Part shown: one piece after another, positions 27,764-32,264 of the stretch
Position numbering within the stretch: position 1 is the first letter of the stretch
Layout: every line of letters starts with the position of its first letter
IMG/VR virus record: IMGVR_UViG_3300050821_006384
Span: 1-32,264 of that record
Direction: 5' to 3' (one strand)
Length of the DNA stretch: 32,264 nucleotides
DNA from: a virus
Made by a program: the position numbers and the translations under genes
The notes under the pieces: model-generated
The model's input: the letters and a program-made list of their open reading frames with translations, nothing else
Told to the model about the DNA's origin: nothing
The model's database searches: none

Positions 27764-30700
27764 ATGAGCGTCACCGGAACCGTTGACATCAGTTTGGACA
27801 GTATGGGCGGCCTTGTCTTAGACATGGCTCCGTCTGATCTACCGGATGGAGTTTCGCCCGATTGCCAGGATGTCGCGTTCAAGCCTGGCGCGGTATTCAC
27901 TCGCCCTGGCCTCGCTTCTCTGTTCGCTGCAATCGCGGGCAATCCCACGCTGACTTATCTGAAAACTTACACTCAGCCGAACCTCACCGAAGTTCTGTTG
28001 GCCCTAGATTCATTGGGCTCGCTTTGGTCAGCGCAGACGGTCGCACTCGCACAGATCAATGCGGGAGTTGGCCAAGCCATCGTTGCGGGCGCGCGCGGCA
28101 AATCCACCACGCTATTTGGCAGGGAATATCTCGCGTTAGGGGACGGTAAGTTCGGCATCGACATCCCGCGGCAGTATGACGGCACGTTTTTTGACCGCGT
28201 GAGCCAAGTGGGACCGGGTGAGCCGGGAATTATCGGCGACGCTCCCGGTGCGGCAGTGAATATCGCGGCATCCGCCACTGGACTAATCCCACTGACCGAC
28301 AATATAGCTACAAGTTTTAGCAACGGCGCTGGATACATCTTCGTCCTTGTGACGGCTCCGAATCCGCCGGCAGGAACGGTACAGGTCGGCGACAAAATGA
28401 AGCTAGCCGGCACGACGAACGGCCTGGACGGGGAATGGGCTGTCTCGGCCATCGGCGCTTATGGTTACACCTACACGCTTGCATCTCCGCTTAAGAACGC
28501 CGCAGTCGCTCATGCCGGAACAATCACCTACAACCTAACGAAAACTACTACAACGACCGCCAACACCATGTTTTTAGGGGGCACGGGAACCATAGCTGGC
28601 GCCGGAGTTGCTGGCTATAACGGCACCTGGAACGTCCGCAGCATAACCAGCAACACGGTTTGCATTCTGTACATCACCGGAGCCGATGCCTTGGCGAACT
28701 CCGGCGGTGGAACATTAGCTGGGGGCGGCTCGATCTCAGCCGGAGTGCATGGGTTCGGTGTCCTGTTCGTGACGCGGCAGGGATACATCACTAAGCCTTC
28801 ATCAACGATTAACTGGAATGCGGCCGGGAACATGGGAGCGGCGGCGGGACAAATCCCCATCGGCCCATCGAACATTAAGCAGCGGATTCTGATCTTCACC
28901 GTCGCGGCCGGAGCGAATTTCTTCTACCTGCCCTCATTCATCATCAACGACAACACCACGACATCCTTTACGGTCAGTTTCACCGATGCGGCTCTAGCGG
29001 CCGGAACTCCGGTCAATGCTCCCGGCCAGAACCTCTTCATTCAGGTCGAGCTTGGCGAATCTTTAGGCTCTATTGGCTATGCGGGCCGCGTGTTCTGGTG
29101 GGGCGAGCGCAACCACATCAACAATTTCCAAAACCTTACCTTCGATGGCGGCTGGGACTTGGCTGGTGGGACGGGCGGATCGGACGTGCCTCTCGGCTGG
29201 GCGTCTGACGCCACGTATGGCGCGGGCGGCTCGAAAGATAGCGTCAATGTGGTGTGGGGCGACGCCTACCGGATCACCGGCAACGGCAATGCGAACGTGG
29301 GGATGATTACGCAGTCGGTCTTTCAGGATTTCCTGAGCGCGCGCATCCTGCAGGACCAGACGGCCTATTCGGTGCGCGTGAAGGCCAAGAAGGGCGGCGG
29401 CATAACCCAGGGCAATCTGACCATCGACATATACTCCCCATCGCTCGCCATGACGCTCGGCACGTTGTCAATCCCGGTTGCGGCTATCGGAACCACCGTT
29501 TTCTCGGAGACCATTTCGGCGCTCATTACCGCGCAGAACATCGCCGCCGACGCGGTTTTGCGGGTTTATCTGACGGGAACTCCGACCAATGGCGGCTGGA
29601 TCGTAATCGACAACATCGAGCTATACCCCACCGCGACGCCCTACCTTGCGACTCAGGTGCGCGCAAGTTCCATCTTTGCGAACTTCGGCGGTGCATTGCC
29701 GGAAGGATTCGACGGCGTTTCCGGCGTGCTGCAGATGAACCAGAACGCGCAGCCGGTCAGGGCCGCTTTCGTCATCACCGACAGATCATCGCTAACCGCC
29801 AATGACCATCTTCACTTCGTCAAGGAAGGCTCGCTCTATCGCACGCAGGACAATGGCGGATTGCCTTCCACCTGGTCGATCACGCAGGTGTCCGGAGTCG
29901 TCGGGACGCCTTCGGTGCATGGCGTGGATGTCGGAGAAGACTGGGTGGTGATCGCGCATCCTAGCGGCTTGTATCTCTACTACTTCGGCTCAGAACCCAA
30001 CAAGATCAGCCAGGAGATTCAACCGCTTTGGGATCAAATCAACTGGTCTCAAGCGGGTCATACGGTCTGGGTACGAGTGGATACGCTCAACAAGCGCATC
30101 CTCGTGGGCGCTCCATTCAACGGGGCGCTCACGCCCAACAAGATACTCGCGCTCGACTATCGCGGCCTCATCTCCGCCTCGCAGATCATCGAGACGCCGC
30201 CGGTACATTTCTCGGCCTACTCGGGGAAGATACTCAGCTTAGGACTCGGCCGGAAATGGTCGCCCTGGACGATCTCAGCTAATTGCGCGTGGTTTGAGGC
30301 GCCGAACGAAGAACTTGGAGTCGGCCAGGCGGGCATGTTCTTCGGGAACTCGGCTGGCAACGGCAAGATCTACAACCTGCAGAATAGCCAGCTCTCCGAC
30401 GACGGCGTGGCCATCCCGAGTTACTACCAGACCTACTACTTCCCCTCGCAGATTCAGGAGCCGATGCTGAAACTGAGGACGCATCGCAAACTATTCTCGT
30501 ATCTCACCGGCTTCATCGAAGGATCGGGGAGTCTAAGCCTTTCCGCTTTCCTCGACGGCAATCAATTCTCGAATCCCCTGCCTTCATTGAACCTGATCAA
30601 CACCGCAGCGCCCTCGGCAATCACCACCATCACGCGAAAGAACGGCCTCGTCACCGTTACGTGTGCGCTGGGGCATGGGCTCACTCAGGGAATAGACCTC

Positions 30701-30991
30701 GCCGTAGTGATCGGCGGAGTGGCGGACAACTCCATGAACGGAGTTTTCCCTATCCAGCAAATACTGAGCGCGACCGCCTTCACGGTGTCGCAGATCGGCC
30801 TCGCCGACAGCTATCAACTCTTCGGAAACGTGGGCCGACTGCTGCGAGATTTCGAATTAACCACGAATCTAGAGGGCGAACGCTGCTCCTACAAGTTCGC
30901 AACGAACGGATTAAATGCTTGGTTCAGACTCCAGAAGCTGTCGCCTTCGCTGCAAAACTCAGCATGGGCGCCTGTGCGCGGTGGTATGTGA
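27764..30991 (+). CDS. Large tail protein with carbohydrate-binding-like domain
   Basis: The product is 1075 residues, ATG 27764. The N-terminus (GGLVLDMAPSDLPDGVSPDC and KPGAVFTRPGL, about 15-50) is one I associate with large phage tail or stabilisation proteins. Small barrel-like repeats recur near 199-256, 272-320 and 952-1012 (each with a Gly-x-Asn/Asp-Gly-x-W/F element). Residues about 450-622 (LGWASDATYGAGGSKDSVNV ... GGWIVIDNIELYP) look like a CBM/CenC-type jelly-roll that binds carbohydrate. It could be a receptor-contacting tail hub component. It is coupled to the next gene by TGATG. Confidence 0.65.
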   Translation: MSVTGTVDISLDSMGGLVLDMAPSDLPDGVSPDCQDVAFKPGAVFTRPGLASLFAAIAGNPTLTYLKTYTQPNLTEVLLALDSLGSLWSAQTVALAQINAGVGQAIVAGARGKSTTLFGREYLALGDGKFGIDIPRQYDGTFFDRVSQVGPGEPGIIGDAPGAAVNIAASATGLIPLTDNIATSFSNGAGYIFVLVTAPNPPAGTVQVGDKMKLAGTTNGLDGEWAVSAIGAYGYTYTLASPLKNAAVAHAGTITYNLTKTTTTTANTMFLGGTGTIAGAGVAGYNGTWNVRSITSNTVCILYITGADALANSGGGTLAGGGSISAGVHGFGVLFVTRQGYITKPSSTINWNAAGNMGAAAGQIPIGPSNIKQRILIFTVAAGANFFYLPSFIINDNTTTSFTVSFTDAALAAGTPVNAPGQNLFIQVELGESLGSIGYAGRVFWWGERNHINNFQNLTFDGGWDLAGGTGGSDVPLGWASDATYGAGGSKDSVNVVWGDAYRITGNGNANVGMITQSVFQDFLSARILQDQTAYSVRVKAKKGGGITQGNLTIDIYSPSLAMTLGTLSIPVAAIGTTVFSETISALITAQNIAADAVLRVYLTGTPTNGGWIVIDNIELYPTATPYLATQVRASSIFANFGGALPEGFDGVSGVLQMNQNAQPVRAAFVITDRSSLTANDHLHFVKEGSLYRTQDNGGLPSTWSITQVSGVVGTPSVHGVDVGEDWVVIAHPSGLYLYYFGSEPNKISQEIQPLWDQINWSQAGHTVWVRVDTLNKRILVGAPFNGALTPNKILALDYRGLISASQIIETPPVHFSAYSGKILSLGLGRKWSPWTISANCAWFEAPNEELGVGQAGMFFGNSAGNGKIYNLQNSQLSDDGVAIPSYYQTYYFPSQIQEPMLKLRTHRKLFSYLTGFIEGSGSLSLSAFLDGNQFSNPLPSLNLINTAAPSAITTITRKNGLVTVTCALGHGLTQGIDLAVVIGGVADNSMNGVFPIQQILSATAFTVSQIGLADSYQLFGNVGRLLRDFELTTNLEGERCSYKFATNGLNAWFRLQKLSPSLQNSAWAPVRGGM

Positions 30992-31392
30992 TGAATTTCC
31001 GCGAAGGCACCGAAAAAGATTTCGCCGAGATAACCGAACTGCACGCACAGCAGAATCTCGGCTATTTGCTTCCCCCGCTCGCTGATCGCTCGATAGTCGT
31101 GAAACTCATTGCAGAGAAGCGCGGCTCGATTCGGTTCGCAGCATTGCTCCGCGTGACCTCGGAGGCTTATCTGATTGGCAGTCCTGACGGAAGCCCGCGC
31201 AAACGCTGGCAGGCGCTTCTCGAAGGCAACGACCACCTGATGCGCGCAGCATGGAAAGCCGGACTAAGCGATATCAACTGCTTCATCCCGCCGAAACTCG
31301 AAGTCTTTGGGAAGCGGCTCGTGCAACTCGGATGGGAAAAGAATAGCTGGCCCTCTTATAGCATTTGGCCGGGAAACGTGATCGCCACATGA
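30991..31392 (+). CDS. GNAT-like protein
   Basis: The product is 133 residues, ATG 30991 sharing one base with the preceding stop (TGATG). The order of elements fits a GNAT fold: an N-terminal MNFREGTEKDFAEITELHAQ helix-strand, then FAALLRVTSEAYLI strands, a helix (GNDHLMRAAWKAGLSDINCF) and a final VFGKRLVQLGWEKNSW. The acetyl-CoA P-loop (Q/R-x-x-G-x-G/A) is not evident, so catalysis is uncertain. Such proteins occur beside tail genes of several phages. Confidence 0.55.
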   Translation: MNFREGTEKDFAEITELHAQQNLGYLLPPLADRSIVVKLIAEKRGSIRFAALLRVTSEAYLIGSPDGSPRKRWQALLEGNDHLMRAAWKAGLSDINCFIPPKLEVFGKRLVQLGWEKNSWPSYSIWPGNVIAT

Positions 31393-31949
31393 GCAGAGCC
31401 CAGTCCAATCAAGTTTTCAACACCGCGACCGGCAATTCGGCCACCGACCAGGGGAATGCGGTCGGTTCCTTCGGCACCGCGAGTAACGCGAATAACGCAC
31501 GGCTCGCCAATCCCGGTTTCGACCCGGCCACAAAGACCGCCATCACGTCATCTGGGCAGGACGCGAACAACGCCGCGTTTGATTCTCTGGCCCAAACCGC
31601 ACAGGCCCGTGAAGCGCGAACCCGAAACGATGCTGGCTCAAACGAACTGGCAGATTCACTCGCCATGCAGAAGGGCCAAGGTTCGGCCGACGCCGCGATG
31701 GCGGCGCAGAAGGCCATAGGAACCGCAGCGCTGCAGGACAGGAGCGCTGGCATCAGCGAGGCAGGGCAACTGTATGGCACATCGCTCGGCGGCGCGAATA
31801 CGGCCCTCAAGACGGGCGAGGAATCGGCATCGGCTAATCCCAGCTTCGGCGACACGTTCGGGACGCAGTTCGCCAGCGGTTTCGGCAACGCTCTCGGCAG
31901 AGGCATAGTGCCCAGCTTCCAGAAAGGGGGATTCGGCATTGGCGGGTGA
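31389..31949 (+). CDS. Ala/Gly/Asn-rich putative internal virion protein
   Basis: The product is 186 residues, ATG 31389 in an ATGA overlap. The composition is rich in Ala, Gly, Ser, Asn and Gln with few hydrophobic blocks (FNTATGNSATDQGNAVGSFG ... GDTFGTQFASGFGNALGRG), and it ends in Gly-Gly. This matches small ejection or internal proteins found after the tail hub in podoviruses. The function is inferred from composition and position only. Confidence 0.5.
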   Translation: MSRAQSNQVFNTATGNSATDQGNAVGSFGTASNANNARLANPGFDPATKTAITSSGQDANNAAFDSLAQTAQAREARTRNDAGSNELADSLAMQKGQGSADAAMAAQKAIGTAALQDRSAGISEAGQLYGTSLGGANTALKTGEESASANPSFGDTFGTQFASGFGNALGRGIVPSFQKGGFGIGG

Positions 31950-32264
31950 AGACGTACTCACGATGCCGCCCGCGGGCCTCGATGAAACCGAAGAGCAGCG
32001 ACGGCTGCGCCTTGGGGCACCATCTCCGGCAACGATGCCGCCCGCCGCTATCCCTTCAGGGCAACCGCCCGTTACCCCAAGGGCAACAATGCCTCCGGCT
32101 CCGGTTTCCTCTCCGGGCCCAACGCCGCAACCTGCGGCACCTACAATGCCAGCCGCACCGCCGCCGGGAACTGCGGGAACTCCGGTTCCGTGGAGCGTCA
32201 AACCGGAATCTTCCCCGAATGGCCCTGCCGCCCTGATGCCACCAGCAAAGATTGAAGCCCCCGA
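31939..32264 (+). CDS. Pro/Ala-rich protein, 3'-truncated by window edge
   Basis: The gene starts at TTG 31939, overlapping the previous gene by 11 bases, and stays open to the end of the window (about 108 residues). It has a repeated motif T-M-P-P-A: LTMPPAG, ATMPPAA, ATMPPAP, then TMPAAP and LMPPAK, spaced 14-27 residues apart in a Pro/Ala-rich sequence. The linker is probably extended. The complete protein lies beyond the window and may be an internal virion protein. Confidence 0.6.
   Translation, partial: MAGEDVLTMPPAGLDETEEQRRLRLGAPSPATMPPAAIPSGQPPVTPRATMPPAPVSSPGPTPQPAAPTMPAAPPPGTAGTPVPWSVKPESSPNGPAALMPPAKIEAP

Noticed and set aside
1-32264. CRISPR array, insertion sequence or transposase
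   Set aside because: I saw no regularly spaced direct repeats with spacers and no transposase motif on either strand. The only short repeats found are the junction cassettes.

Overview
The window is part of a tailed bacteriophage (or prophage) genome with a P22-like, probably short-tailed, virion plan. This follows from a recognisable small/large terminase pair, an 835-residue portal, a scaffold-like protein, a major capsid protein and a head-tail adaptor in canonical order. A dense upstream array of very small, translationally coupled genes fits the same picture. Nearly everything is on the + strand; only three genes are on the - strand. Base composition is fairly GC-rich. Several envelope-targeted proteins carry signal peptides ending in Ala-Gln (AQ), a pattern I associate with Acidobacteriota. 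That host assignment is inference only; the sequence contains no host gene that would prove it.

Layout. Bases 1-4154 hold sixteen small genes of an early/accessory type, most coupled by ATGA or GTGA overlaps: a DUF433 protein, an ASCH-domain protein, a ribbon-helix-helix protein, Cys-rich mini-proteins and a zinc-ribbon membrane protein. Four gene junctions here share one 17-nt cassette. Bases 4155-4556 are a hairpin-rich non-coding gap ending in a long inverted repeat in front of the next gene. Bases 4557-6224 hold hypothetical genes and a protein matching the Acb2/Tad1 cyclic-nucleotide-sponge family (anti-CBASS/anti-Thoeris counter-defence). It is followed by an isolated minus-strand zinc-ribbon gene at 6239-6499.

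Bases 6641-12020 hold an envelope and lysis region. It contains a secreted parallel beta-helix protein, small membrane proteins including holin candidates, a lipoprotein, a membrane-anchored HNH nuclease, a papain-like cysteine peptidase candidate, a coiled-coil tail-anchored protein and a DUF5675 protein. An unusual structured tRNA-like locus (9425-9605) lies in the middle. Bases 12046-13674 hold small genes and a minimal tyrosine recombinase with an inverted repeat directly upstream.

Bases 13692-32264 are the packaging and morphogenesis region: TerS, TerL, a second secreted beta-rich protein, small accessory genes, portal, scaffold, capsid, a free-standing endonuclease-VII-like HNH gene, connector genes, a 1075-residue tail protein, a GNAT-like protein and the start of an internal-virion-like set. 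A two-gene minus-strand operon (27292-27749), with a Tat-type leader on its second gene, interrupts this late module between the adaptor and the large tail protein.

Taken together, the window encodes packaging, capsid and lysis functions, one likely immune-evasion gene, and an unusually large set of exported proteins. Family names are from my own recognition of motifs; no database search was run.
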